Notes: generated by a model not told the origin, from the letters alone. Positions 1-14,453 are shown, numbered from the stretch's first letter. The stretch is 64,000 nucleotides of DNA from Dolomedes plantarius (GCA_907164885.2 OU015498.1:128615651-128679650); one strand, 5' to 3'. Program-made: numbers and translations.

Positions 1-484
1 GAAACATTGTTTATTTGTTATATGTGTAAAAATATTTTTTTCTATCAATTGCTGTCTAAGCTTTACAGATATTTATGAACTTTTAGAAATTTATTATTAC
101 AGAAAAATAACTTAGCAGAAAAGTGCTGAAATATTTGTTGGATTTGAGTCTAACTTTAGAAAACTTATCTATGCTGTTATATTTCAATCTTATTTGTTCC
201 CAGCTGTCCATTAACATAACAAATAAGATTGTACAGTTATTCCTCGGTCATAAATGCAAGCTGTCGTAAGTCGAGCGGTTTAAGTCGAGGAATACGCTGA
301 ACCGATGCAAATGTAATTTTTATAGATCATGTTATGTCAGCCATCAAAGATCTCTCAACCTTGAGGAATGTTTACAGAATTTTGCGGCTGAATAATGTTG
401 GTTTAAATCTGCGTTAACCTTCCTTCCAATAAATGTTTGTTAGTTTTTTTAAATTTCCAATCTGAATAGCAACGTAGCTAAAGC
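1..484. other. AT-rich DNA without a recognisable gene
   Basis: I see no gene. The only structure is a short imperfect inverted repeat at about 238-294, with TATTCCTCG on the left and CGAGGAATA on the right enclosing a repeated GTAAGTCGAG-like motif. It looks like a small MITE remnant, but no target duplication is clear. Confidence 0.5.
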
Positions 485-612
485 CAGCCACTCAGGTAGA
501 CTTCTGGCATCTGGGACGCCGGGAGTTTTGGCCCCTCGGACGCCTGGCATCGGCCACTCACGGGGACTCTCGGCGTCCGAGGCGCCAGACTTTTGGCGTT
601 TCGTTCACCTGA
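485..612 (+). repeat. GC-rich dispersed repeat, copy 1
   Basis: This stretch is much richer in GC than its surroundings and is built from short direct and inverted iterations of motifs like CTTCTGGCATCTGG and GGCGCCAGA. Its first part (GCCACTCA, then GTAGACTTCTGG and TCTGGGACG) matches the reverse complement of the end of the block at 2727-2922, so the two are inverted copies of one dispersed repeat. No coding capacity is visible. Confidence 0.65.
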
Positions 613-2726
613 CTTCGCACACTCGTGATGATCGATTTAGCTCAGTTCATGTAGGTCTGTCGTGCGGTAATCACTCTCACTAGGCTCTCTCGCATAAAAT
701 TAGCGGCAATTTTTGTCGTTTTATAATCCACTCAATATCGTTATTGTTTTCCTCCTTTAATTTGTTTATAAGAGCACAATTATTTCGTAAATTTAAATAT
801 ACGTTATGAACTTGAAATAGTATAAAATGTCGAATTCAGAGGTACAAACTTGCTCATAAACATATGTTTTCGATATTTGTAGTAAATTTCTTAAAATTTT
901 CTAATCTTTCTAAATCCAGTTTAAATGGTTATTTATTTGCCGATATAAATTCAAGTATCCATACTCTTCTCTTTAAGTATACACACAATAAATCATATTA
1001 AAGCTAAAAACACTAAAAAAACATAGATTCTTTAAATTCAAAATAAGAATTCGAATTCGGTCGTAAGGAAATATTTTGAATTATTTAGCGTTCTCCTTAA
1101 ATTTCAGGTAAGTGATATTTAAGTAATAGTGCGTTTTAGGCATAAACATTCTCTCCCTCGACAAAGAAAAAAAATTGTCTGTGATTTTCTTTTAAATTAG
1201 ATGCCCTGACTTTATAAACCACTAAAAGTGGTTTTACTCCTTTCCTTTAAGTTTTAAAGCGCAATTATTTCGTTACTTTATGTATGTGATTTTGAAATAT
1301 GTTGTGAAAAGTATCGAATTCAGACACTCGAAACTGCTCATTAATGTGTATCCAATATCTGTAAAGAAATACTTTTAAAATCCCTAAACCATTTGTAAAG
1401 ACAATTGAAAGGTTATTAGTTTTTCGATATTTCTTAAATTATACGTATACTTGTTTTTATGTAAGATACAAAAAATAATATACCCCAGTTTTATAAACCA
1501 CTAAAAATAGTTTTACTCTTTTGGTAGGAAGTTTGAGCTTATTTTAAAATTTTAAGAGTGGGTTCAAAACCTTCAAAAAAGGTCTATTTTTATTTTCTTA
1601 ATGTTTTGGAATAAAAAATTAAAACCTGAAACTCCTCGCAAGGTGTCTCTGTGAAACTTTGTACAGGTTTTCTTTATTTTTTTGAGTTAAAATTCTGAAA
1701 ACGTTTTCACTGAAGCAAAAATTACACGAAAATATTAATTTTTAATTTTGCTGTTTAAAAATTTATTCAACAAAATTTTTATAAATCCTTAAGATAACTT
1801 ATCTGGTAACCTTCCCCGTACACTAAAGGGAAAAAAAAGCATGTAAATAGCACCGGTTTGGAAAATTTATCAGCGGAATCAAAAATTTAATATTTAAAAC
1901 AAAATTTTAAATATTTCAAGAATTTAACATATCCGCAATATATATAAAGGCATTCAATGAGAAATATGTATGTAAAAGAAATATGCAAGTACAGAAATAC
2001 TCAAAGAAAAAATTCCTTACAGAATGAAGTAAATTAAAAGATTAAATTTTTTTTGTCCCGGACTCCCCTTAGGTAAATTTTGAAAGTACTATGTTTTTAA
2101 TAGCTAAGCAGTTCACTTCTGAATAAGTTAATTTGTAAATGTTAACTTGGTATCAGTACCGAAATATATATTCTGTCATCAAGCGAGCTTCACTCGCATC
2201 ATTTTAATTTGACGCATTTGCGGAGTTCGGGGTACAAAACTCATTTTTATTGTCTTGGCTATTAAAATACCGTAGAGTAGGAGTAGGAGTCTTCAACCTT
2301 TCACGTTCGAGGGCCACATCAGTAAATTAGTAAAGTTCCGCGGGCCACACATCTGTGAAATAAGTATCACAGGCAGAGGAAAAAATATATTATTTGCAAA
2401 CGAGCTTCAGCCTTTGGGATGAAGGTTTGATTTCCTTTTTATAGCAGGATGATGAAGGATTAATTCCTTCAAAACTCGTCACTAAAGTTTTGTGTGTATG
2501 GTCTATTTTAAAAAGTATTTTGTACCTTCATAACTATTATTAATAAAAAGTTTTTATTTATTATTTTATACAAACAACAAAAAATAATAGAATAATATTA
2601 TTAGAATAATGTTCCGAATTAACCTTCCATATGCATGGTAGGTTTCTATACAGTTCAATAAACTGAATTAAAAATTCGGGACAAAAATATAATTTTTCTA
2701 CTTACATTTTGCTCGAAACTACCTTC
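613..2726. other. AT-rich intergenic DNA, no gene
   Basis: There is no open reading frame of note. A short GC-richer patch at about 2283-2360 has two GGGCCACA motifs and may be a terminal relic of a DNA transposon; I cannot define its ends. The rest is AT-rich and unstructured to my reading. Confidence 0.5.
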
Positions 2727-2922
2727 AGGCGTCTAGCATCTGGAGTCCAGGGTCCTACTCACGGAGACTTTTCGCGCCTGGAATTCGGTCTGGACTGAGA
2801 CTCCAGACGCCAGATGTTTGGCATCTGGTGTCTCATCCCAACACCCCACTGACTTAGACTTTTGGCGCCCCAGATGCCAAAAGTCCTACGTCCCAGACAC
2901 CAGAAGTCTACGTGAGTGGCCG
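2727..2922 (-). repeat. GC-rich dispersed repeat, copy 2 (inverted)
   Basis: This is the reverse-complement relative of the block at 485-612, longer because its internal motif (GGCATCTGG / CCAGATGCC) is repeated several times in both directions. On the minus strand it starts like copy 1 with GCCACTCA followed by GTAGACTTCTGG. The internal inverted repeats would fold into hairpins. It is non-coding, and the element family is unknown. Confidence 0.65.
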
Positions 2923-2930
2923 GCTTAAGA

Positions 2931-3066
2931 TGAGTGTCACAACCAATACCTTTCCTCTGTATTAAAATGTTCGAACAGTCTTTTGATGTATTTTGTAGTT
3001 TAATCTGTTACACGTGTACTAGTTTACTGTTCTTATGTAAACTATGTCTATTCCGATGCTGTTTAA
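2931..3066 (+). repeat. Direct repeat, left unit (carries the MITE)
   Basis: This unit, starting GAGTGTCACAACCAATAC, is repeated with substitutions at 3531-3668. It ends in GCTGTTTAA, exactly where the TTAA-flanked element at 3067-3485 begins. The second unit ends in the same GCTGTTTAA but has no insertion, so it acts as an empty-site paralogue. Confidence 0.75.
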
Positions 3067-3485
3067 GGCTGCTATGTACTAACTCTGTTGGATTCACCCA
3101 TCTCAGTGTTAACCTATGGAGAAAATTTGTCCAAGGACTGCGGACCTGGATTTAAAGATTTTTTCTTTAAAAATGTACTCCGTAATAAATAAATAAATTT
3201 TACACCTTGAGGCATTTTTCTTTCTTTTAAAAAATGCTAATCAATTTTTTTATTGAAATTATTCGGGGAAAAATCTGGTATAGTGTGTTTAAACGCTCAT
3301 AAATCCCTTTCGTGGACGAAATTTATAAAATGAATCCTGATGCAATGTGCAGAAAAGTTCGGGCTCTCTGAAAATACCATTTGTATTGGATTATCAGCAT
3401 TTAAGTAGCTGTCAATAGTAGACACATTTTCTCCATAGGTTAACATTGAGTTGAGTGAATCCAAAAGTGATAGTACACAGCAGCC
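3067..3485 (+). mobile_element. 419-base TTAA-flanked MITE, copy 1
   Basis: The ends are inverted repeats of roughly 65 bases: GGCTGCTATGTACTAACTC at the left, and its complement ending TGTACACAGCAGCC-like at 3472-3485. TTAA lies immediately outside both ends (3063-3066 and 3486-3489), as expected for elements using TTAA targets such as piggyBac-type transposons. There is no coding capacity. A second copy of almost the same length lies at 14501-14917 in opposite orientation. The superfamily is inferred from the target only; the terminal bases are not a classical piggyBac end. Confidence 0.75.
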
Positions 3486-3530
3486 TTAATTGTTAAAATT
3501 TTCCATCTGAAGAAGAACGTAGTCTAGAGG

Positions 3531-3668
3531 AGTGTCGCAACCAATACTTTTTACTTATTATTAAGAGGTTCCAACAGTTTTTTAATGTGTTTCGTACTTT
3601 AATCTGTTACACGTCCACTAGATTAACACGTCCTTATGTAAATTATGGCTATCCCAATGCTGTTTAAC
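3531..3668 (+). repeat. Direct repeat, right unit (empty site)
   Basis: This is the diverged second copy of 2931-3066, beginning GAGTGTCGCAACCAATAC and ending GCTGTTTAA. It continues directly into unrelated sequence instead of the MITE, so it shows the uninterrupted TTAA target. Confidence 0.7.
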
Positions 3669-3992
3669 CGACAAGTTCACGTGCGGCCAGTGTCTCCTGA
3701 AGTCATTCAAAAATATTGGATTAAATGTGAACATTTCAATTGATCACCGCCAATACTTCAGATCAAAAAGCATGTTGATTTTAATTTGATTGAAAAGATT
3801 TGCTTTGATTTTGTTCCAACAGCCATTTGATAACTGTTGATATTTTAACTATCAATCTAATTAGTGATGCAGCCAACAGTATTATCTAATATCAAGCAGT
3901 TTCATCTTCTCAAAAATTTTAATCTTAAAAATATGGGTCGTTTTCTCAGATATATATGTCACGCGTCTACTAGTGTTTACCAGTCTTATGTA

Positions 3993-5888
3993 TCTATATC
4001 TATAAAGGAAGAAGTCCTGACTTATATATACATACACGTATCAACGCCCAGCAAAAACTATTGGAGATACAGATATCAAATTTTAGGAGCTTATTACTTT
4101 TGTGCTGAAGGCGTCATTTAAGAAGCGATTTTTCAAAATTCGACCCCCAAGGGGGGGAGGGGGGGCAAAACGTGTTTTTTACATATTCCTTCATATCTCA
4201 AAGAAGGATATTGATATCCATAACATTCTTGCTTTAAAATGTAAGTAACATGAATACCTAAAAACCAATTTCAGGATTTTTCAAAATTAGGCCCCCAAGG
4301 GGGGGAGGGGGAAAAAACGTGTTTTTACGTGTTTTATCACATTTTCCTTCATATCTCGAAGAAGAAAACAGATATCCATAAGATTCTTGCTTTAAAATGT
4401 AAGGAACATAAATACCTAAAAACTAATTTCAGGATTTTTCAAAATTCGACCCCCAAGGGTGGGAGGGGGGCAAAACGTGTTTTTTACATATGCCTTTATA
4501 TCTCAAAGAAGAAAATCGATATCCATAAGATTCTTGCTTTAAAATGTAAGAAACATGAATACCTAAAAACCAATTTCAGGATTTTTCAAAATTCGTCTCC
4601 CAAGGGGGAGAGGGGGGCTAAACGTGTTCTTACGTGTTTTATAAAGAAATCAACACCCAGCAAAAACTATTGGAGATACAGATATCAAATTTTAAGAGCT
4701 TATTACTTTTGGGCTGAAGGCGTCATTTAAGAAGCGATTTTTCAAAAATCGCCCCCCAATGTATTTTCCCCCTCCCCCAATGTGGGGGAGGGGGGGGGGC
4801 AAAGCGTGTTTTTTACATATTCTTCGTATCTCAAAGAAGGAAATTGATGTCCATAAGATTCTTACTTTAAAATGTAAGGAACACGAATACCTTAAATCCA
4901 ATTTCAGGATTTTTTAAAATTTGGCCCCAGGGGACGGGGAGGGGGGGCTTAACGTGTTTTTCACGTATTCCTTCATATCTCAAAGAAAGAAACAGATATC
5001 CATAAGATTCTTGCTTTAAAATGTAAGGAACACGAATACATTAAAACCAATTTCAGGATTTTCAAAATTCGGTCCCCCCATGGGGGGAGGGGGCAAAACG
5101 TATTTTTTACATATTACCTCATATCTCAAAGAAAGAAACAGATATCCATACGATTCTTGCTTTAAAATCTAAGGAATATGAATACCTAAAAACCAATTTA
5201 AGGATTTTTCAAAATTTGGCCCCCACGGGGTTAGGGGGTCTAAACGTGTTTTTACGTGTTTTTTACATATTCCGTCATATCTCAAAGAAGGAAACAGATA
5301 TCCATAAGATTCTTGATTTAAAATGTAAGAAACACGATTAAATGTAACAAACACGATCAATGTCACGATTTTTCGACATTCGCTTTAGATTTTGAAAAAA
5401 TTGCTAGAAACAATCGAATAATTTATATTTCCTGTATATCACCATTTTGAACACCAAATTGGTGGTAGGAGAAAAGAGAGAGATCAATCTTAATTAAATG
5501 AAGTGTGGAAAAGTGTGTGTGTGTGTGAATTGTATATATTTCGGTTGTTAGTACGTATACATCTAGAGCTCAGGTTAACTCCATCCATTTTTATTATCCT
5601 GGGCAACGTCAGGTAATTCTTTGTTTATGAAACCGGCGATTTTCACAAGGGTTTACGGGGAAGCCCTCAAACTCCTCGAAGGGCCGGGATCCAGTGGGTT
5701 ATCAAAATTGAAAGAAACATTTTAATGCTGACATTAGCATGGGGAGGGGGGGGGGGGTTATTATAATATGCTGATGGGATGATGACCAGTGGAGAGAGGT
5801 ATAGATTGCCATAAAATACAAATATACATATCATACAAGTAAGCTTTATTAAGGGTTCACCCGTGCAACGCCGGGTATATAAAGCTAG
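3993..5888 (+). mobile_element. Non-autonomous Helitron, complete ends
   Basis: The 5' end is TCTATATCTATAAAGG, preceded by A. The 3' end is CTAG, preceded by a hairpin (CCCGTGC, loop AAC, GCCGGG at about 5862-5877) and followed by T. This is the A|T insertion and TC...CTRR termini of Helitrons. No Rep/helicase coding is present, so it would depend on an autonomous partner. Most of the interior is the minisatellite at 4135-5370. The segment after the 5' end (GCAAAAACTATTGGAGATAC) recurs at about 4650, so part of the 5' region was amplified into the array. Confidence 0.75.
4135..5370 (+). repeat. ~150-base minisatellite with C-tract/G-tract core, about 8 units
   Basis: Units recur every 145-173 bases. 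Each contains a core of C5-6, AA or AT, then G5-10, followed by an ACGTGTTTTT region, TCATATCTCAAAGAA, GATATCCATAAGATTC and CCAATTTCAGGATTTTTC. Cores lie near 4143, 4291, 4450, 4597, 4752, 4924, 5072 and 5219. The fifth unit has an extra duplicated core. It sits inside the Helitron at 3993-5888; internal tandem arrays are common in non-autonomous Helitrons. It is not coding, despite short open frames crossing it. Confidence 0.85.
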
Positions 5889-5951
5889 TTTTATATTAAG
5901 AGCAAAAGAGGCTCGAAATCTCAATAATAATAACTGCAATGTCACCCTCCA

Positions 5952-6290
5952 ATGTCAACTCCAATGTCACCCTCTCGAAGTTTATCAAATGCCGTGGCCA
6001 AATACAAATTGAAGGAACACTCAATTCCAAAAAAGCACCAGCTCCACAACATCAATGGAGATCGACGTATAACTCAAACCATAGACAGGCTTAGAACTGG
6101 ACATCATAGAAGATTGAAAATTGACAGAGAGGACAGGAAAACCTACAGAAACTGTGATAACTGCCCGGAAACAGAACTGACGACAGCTCACATTTTTGAT
6201 TGTCGAGACTTGTTTACGAGACTGAACCTCTACGATGACAATATAGTGCAGATTGCCAGGTCCGTCATCTCCGTCCATGTCACTATTTGA
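5952..6290 (+). pseudogene. C-terminal tail of a non-LTR retrotransposon reverse transcriptase
   Basis: The 112-codon frame ends with an RTGH motif followed by a C-x2-C...H-x4-C cluster (CDNC, then HIFDC at about residues 66-85). That is the typical tail after the RT/RNase H part of Jockey/I-type non-LTR pol proteins. The RT catalytic part is absent, so this is a 5'-truncated copy, as expected for target-primed insertion. It starts about 60 bases beyond the Helitron 3' end. The family is inferred from the tail motif only. Confidence 0.55.
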
Positions 6291-6708
6291 ATAGGCTTCA
6301 TCATAGTCACGACATCATCATCATCAAGGACAATGCTCTCCGTCAGGCAAGTTAATCTGAGGACAAACTTCCTTGACGAACTTTATAGGTATCAGAGCAC
6401 ATTGGACATCTCGTATGAACCCTTTAACATTCAGTGACATGCCAGCATTCTGGTGTTTGAAATTGTAGAGATGATAACACTTTACAAAAAACGAAAAATA
6501 TTGCTATAATAGATATTTCATACGATGTCATTTTTAAGTTCATTTTTAGTTTATAGCTAAAATATTATTACTTAGGATCCTAAAATGAAATAAATTTCCA
6601 TATTATTGCAGTCCTTATATTTCAGATCTCTAGTAAGCGAAATCATACATCTTCCTTCTACATAAAGAATACATAATGAATACCATTGTAGTTCAGTGAA
6701 TATTTTCG

Positions 6709-9465
<2,757 letters not shown>

Positions 9466-9518
<53 letters not shown>

Positions 9519-9520
9519 AT
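9466..9520. repeat. (TA)n(TG)n microsatellite
   Basis: A compound dinucleotide run directly abuts the left end of the element that begins near 9523. Confidence 0.95.
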
Positions 9521-9522
9521 GT

Positions 9523-11820
9523 ATATTAGGTTGGAGTAAAAGAGGCGAATTTTAAATTTTTTCTTTATTCCTATATTATTATTTGTTGATACAATAATAG
9601 AACATTATTTATGCCAAAATTCAGTTGTCTACGACTTCATCTTCAGGTGGCGCATGACATGAGAAGGTAAAAACAAAACTCCTTTTTAGTACTTCATTCT
9701 AACCTCAATTGAGAGTCTTATTTTAAAACTTTTGTCCCAAATTTGTTATTGTAGGTTTGTGTACTGTCCTATATTGCAGTTTTAATAAAAATTTACCAAA
9801 AGTTCTGACTAGATTACTTGCATTAAGGTTTACAATTTAAGCCCATTTTACTTAGTGCTATACAGATGCTGCACTTCTGGACTGGCGCCATCTTACCAAA
9901 CATCGGAGAAGATATCATTTCTATGAACTCACCACAGTTTTCCCCAGCCTTAGAATGCTCTTCTGACAGATCTACTGAAAGTAACCCACATGAATTTTCC
10001 ATTTCACAATCACATTCCATTTCACGACCACCTGCCAGCGATCAAAAAGCAGCAAGAAGAAACGATCCAAATAAGACATAAGCTACAAAATCTAGCAAAA
10101 GCTTGTGATCGAACTGGGATTTCTGATCGCTCAGCAGTAATCATAGTAAACGCTGCAATGCAGGATTTAAATATTTTCGGTAGTGACAACTCATCAAAAG
10201 TAATAGATCGACATAAATTACGTCGCGAGTGTCGAAAAGTACGCCAAAACCTGCAACGGTTAAGTGGCCAACAAAATATATCCTCGCTTTATTTTGACGG
10301 CCGTAAAGATAAAACTTAGTCCTGGCTAAGACAGAAAATAGATCACATCGGCAGACTGAAGAACATATTTCTTTGATTTCTGAGACAGATTCTAATTACA
10401 TAGGACATCATTCACTTGATTCGGGTAAACAATCACGATTAAAAAAATATAGTTAAATTTCTAGGAAATAAGTTTCAATTTCATACTTCGCTGGTGGCAA
10501 TTGGATGTGACGGTACTGCTGTAAATACAGGACTGAAAAAGGGTGTCATTGTACTATTGGAAAAATATCTTAATTGACCGTTTCAGTGGTTTGTCTGCCT
10601 ACTATATGCTAATGGATTATCACTCCGTCACCTTTTCACCAGCACCGATGGTACCACGACAGGTCCAAATAGTTTTTCAGGAAACATTGGAAAAAGGCCT
10701 GAAAAGTGCCTAGAATATAAATGGTGACCTTTGAAGCTGTAAGTTCAGAATTGCCGGATGTTAATGCTGAATTATTAAGCACCAATCAAAAATATTTATA
10801 TGAAATTTGCTCAGCTCTTTCTTGTGCCCAATCACGCCTAGATTAACTAACAGGGATCCAGGAAAGCTAGAACATTTCCGATGGCTGACTTGTGCAAACA
10901 GGATTCGTCATTTATATGTAGGAACAACGATACCAACGGTCAATCTGAAAGAACGTGTCATTTTTATTAAGAAAGTGTACGAAGCAATCTGGTTTCACAT
11001 CAAGACTAAACCCTGTTGTAAATATGGGCCTATCCGCGTTTTTAATATGGTTCGAAGATCTTCGTATAAGCAAAACGAGCTGAAGAGTATTGTATTAAAA
11101 ATTATTCAAGGAAATTCATTCTTTGCACACTCAGAAAATTTGTTGGTAGCTATGTTTCAAGACGAGGAGTTACATATAAGAGAACTAGCTTTTCGAAGAA
11201 TATTAAAAGCAAGAGAACATACCAAAGGCAGAAAAGTACGCGAGTTTCAGCTTCCTGAACTTCAGATCGCAGCATCACATTATTATGATTTGATAAATAG
11301 GTGGAAAGAATATGTTACCAAACCCCAGTGACGATGAAATACAGTGATAGAGAAATAAAGACTATGATTTCTTCAGGAGACGATTTCCTGTATTTTAAGA
11401 GGTTCCCTTGTCACACGAAGGCAGTAGAACGGTATGTAAAGCTAGTAACTGAGGCTGCATTATCTGTTTGTGGTTCAGAGGGAAGTGAAGAACCAAGATA
11501 AGAACAAAGGTAAAAGCTAGACAAAAATTACCACTTTTTGAGACAAAATCTCGATATTTTCACAAAAAACAAAGTCCAAAATACTGCTGAAAAGGACATT
11601 TAAACATTATTAAGAAGGAGTATCTTGATTAAATGCTTTTTAACATAATATATTGAATTTGCGTAACAAATAAAAAGAAATAAAAATATTTAATTGAGTT
11701 TTATTACCACGTTTTGAAATGTCGCCTTTTTATACCAGTTTTCAAAACTTCAATACTACTGCGCCACCTGAAAATATTTTCAAGATAGGTTGATATTTTG
11801 CTCTTTTACATTTTGGGCCA
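9523..11820 (+). mobile_element. Decayed DNA transposon of unplaced superfamily
   Basis: A transposase-like pseudogene is flanked by inverted end motifs. TTCAGGTGGCGCA is at 9642-9654 with its complement at 11760-11772, and GTAAAAGAG is near 9536 with its complement at 11811-11819. The left side starts within a TA tract (TATTAGGTTGG). The inverted ends are only partly matched and differently spaced, so exact termini are uncertain. The coding part is described at 9866-11501. Confidence 0.5.
9866..11501 (+). pseudogene. Uncharacterised transposase-like protein, broken
   Basis: Several plus-strand frames form one broken gene. The N-terminal part includes a conserved-looking block DLNIFGSDNSSKVIDRHKLR, then LYFDGRKDKT near 10290-10316. 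The middle (10480-10800) reads as VAIGCDGTAVNTG, then FQWFVCLLYANGLSLRHLFT and TTTGPNSFSGNIGK, with stops and shifts. The C-terminal part (10807-11331) contains FRWLTCANRIRHLYV and HIRELAFRRILKAREH. I recognise this pattern as a recurrent, poorly described protein group in arthropods and cnidarians. GCDGT may be part of a catalytic core, but I cannot name a superfamily. It has at least two frame changes and internal stops, so it is inactive. The frame at 11301-11501 continues the gene past the main C-terminal frame. Confidence 0.5.
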
Positions 11821-11888
11821 TGGATCAATGATTGATGGTGCAGGAAAGAAAATAAACAATAAAAATGTTTTTTCCTTACACCCTAATG

Positions 11889-11920
<32 letters not shown>

Positions 11921-13351
11921 ATCTACAGTTAAGTTCTACAAAAAGTTTCACATTCATAGCCATTTGGAGACCAGTTAATATTTTGAATAAATTGTTATTG
12001 GATGCATCTCCCTTTGCTTAGATATTTTACAACGATAAGGTGTGTTTTACATTTTTTAAAAACTCCAATTTTTTTGTTTCCTATTTCTAAAAATTTTTAA
12101 CAAAGAAGTTACTGCGTTCTTTGTTTAAGTCGGAGTAAGTCTTAGGTTTAAAAATATTTTTCTTGTGATCTGTAATATATATTAGTTTTCAGTTCGAAGT
12201 GCGGAAAATATTTTTCAGACGTTTGTTTGAGTTTTAGTTTAAGTCTGTTCCAACAACTCTGATATCTGTACACAATCCTAAAGACGGATTCGAGGATTTT
12301 CTTTTGTATGTTTCTTTGCAAAGAATGGCAGCAGTCGTTTTTCTTCATCAAAACCTTCAGGGTGCAAAAAAAAAAAATTTTTCTCTGACATTCTGCTCAC
12401 AGATTATCGATTTAAGATATTTCAATATTTCTTTAGGAAGTTAGACATGTAGAAGACACATTATATGAAGATATATTACGTCAGTTTTTTGCTCACAAAG
12501 GTATGATACTAAAACAATTTTATAGAGCATGATTTTCTGAATAAGTATCATAGCATGAATTTAAAACTATTTTTACTATTTATAGTAATTTTTGTGACAT
12601 ATATCATTTAATTTGACATGGATTTTTTTTTTTTTTTGTTGTAAAATTTTCTTTGCTTTTATCACTGTATATTAACAATTAGTCGAGAAAAACAATTGTG
12701 AGGAATTTCCATCCATTAGGAGAACGATATACATTCAAATTTGTTTTTCACTTTTCATCATAGAGATGCAAAATTTCGTACATATATACATTTCACTATA
12801 AATATATAGAAAACCTTAAAAGAAATTTCCAAACTCATTATAATTTTAAGATATTTTTAAAATTTTGAAATTTATAAAGATAAATTTAAAATGCTCCTTG
12901 CGACATAATTTTTGAGATATTTCCTAGATTTTGCATTTTAATTACTTTAAACTATATAACAAACAAATATGGGTATCAATTATTTAATCCCTGGAATAAT
13001 TGATTTTTGAGAGATTTTTTTTCTTAATTCCATCTCGATTTTCATCAAAATATTGCTTTTTAATAAGTTATAAATCAAATTTAATTACTTTAATGAAGTC
13101 GAATTATAAAATGCATACCTAGTTTTTTTGTAAACAGTATCAGGATTCTTACTTATCAATTTCATGAATTTTGAACAAAAATTCAGTAGCATAGAGAATT
13201 TAAAAATTCAAAAACCTTGAAAAATCTGTTTTCAGAAAAACAGATTTAAAGTTTATTACTATACTTATCCTTTAGAAATTACTTCATACAACCTTAATAA
13301 ATGATTTTTTACTTAAATATTTTTGTACTATTAATCTACTGAAATAAATAA

Positions 13352-13355
<4 letters not shown>
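11821..13355. other. AT-rich intergenic DNA, no gene
   Basis: A (TA)n run lies at 11889-11919 and poly-T and poly-A stretches at 12369 and 12627. Nothing else is recognisable. Confidence 0.6.

Positions 13356-13407
<52 letters not shown>
13356..13407. repeat. (TA)n microsatellite left of the foldback
   Basis: Pure TA run; its counterpart lies at 14404-14449 on the far side of the inverted repeat. Confidence 0.95.
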
Positions 13408-13410
<3 letters not shown>

Positions 13411-13500
13411 GTACAAAAACCTGCGAAAACACTAAAATCGTAAAAGAAGAATCGAAATACAGAAGTGCCTGCGCGTACAGCAACACACCCCCTATTGCAA

Positions 13501-14401
13501 TACGGATACATATAGTTAAAATAAATAAAAAGAATTATACTAATGGAGCGATGCACACAAATGGCCAGAGGGGGGTTGTGACCTCTCTTCCCTGGTTGAA
13601 CATGTTTTCGTGCCAAGGCGAACACTCCCAGTGGACCAGAGCATCGCGAGACCGAATACTCGATAAAAGAGTTCATCCAAATCATTAGTACAAAAAGAGC
13701 TGAATAAAAGAGTTAATTTCTTCTATACCTAAATAAAACTAAAAAATATATAAAAATATTTAAAAATACAAGGCCATTTAACAATACATCAAGAACGACC
13801 GAGCTACTCTTCATGTACACAAATCTGCCAGATCTGTTACGCCCATAAATCCGTATACAGTCACTCACGCAGTTAACTCAATGTTAATACGGAACTCATT
13901 CCTAGTAATATTTAAAAATCTACACACGTTTTTCATTACGAAAAACGTAATTATTATTTTTTTTCGTAATGAAAAACGTGTGTAGATTTTTAAATATTAC
14001 TAGGAATGAGTTCCGTATTAATATTGAGTTAACTGTGTGAGTGGATGTATACGGATTTATGGGCGTAACAGATCTGGCAGATTTGTGTACATGAAGAGTG
14101 GCTTGGTCGTTCTTGATGTATTGTTAAATGGTCTTGATATTTAAATATTTGTATATATTTTTTAGTTTTATTTAGGCATAGAAGAAATTAACTCTTTTAT
14201 TCAGCTCTTTTTGTACTAATGATTTGGAGGAACTCTTTTATCGAGTATTTGGTCTCGCGATGCTCTGGTCGACTGGGAGTGTTCGCCTTGGCACGAAAAC
14301 ATGTTCAACCAGGGAAGAGGGGTCACAACCCCCCCTCTGGCCATTTGTGTGCATCGCTCCATTAGTATAATTCTTTTTATTTATTTTAACTATATGTATC
14401 C

Positions 14402-14404
<3 letters not shown>
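13501..14404. repeat. ~0.9 kb foldback element with ~445-base arms
   Basis: The left arm (13501-13945) and right arm (13958-14404) are inverted copies of each other with few mismatches, separated by a loop of about 12 bases (CGTAATTATTAT). Matching landmarks are TACGGATACATATAGTT at the left and AACTATATGTATCCGTA at the right, CATCGCGAGACC-type words in mid-arm, and CACACGTTTTTCATTACG against its complement at the centre. A transcript would form a very long hairpin. (TA)n runs lie on both sides, fitting a TA target. There is no coding; short frames across the arms simply read the same sequence twice. Confidence 0.9.

Positions 14405-14449
<45 letters not shown>
14404..14449. repeat. (TA)n microsatellite right of the foldback
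   Basis: A TA run begins exactly where the right foldback arm ends. Confidence 0.95.

Positions 14450-14453
<4 letters not shown>

Noticed and set aside
4135..5370. Possible CRISPR-like array
   Set aside because: The repeats are whole ~150-base units, without constant short repeats and unique spacers, in a eukaryotic Helitron. It is a minisatellite.
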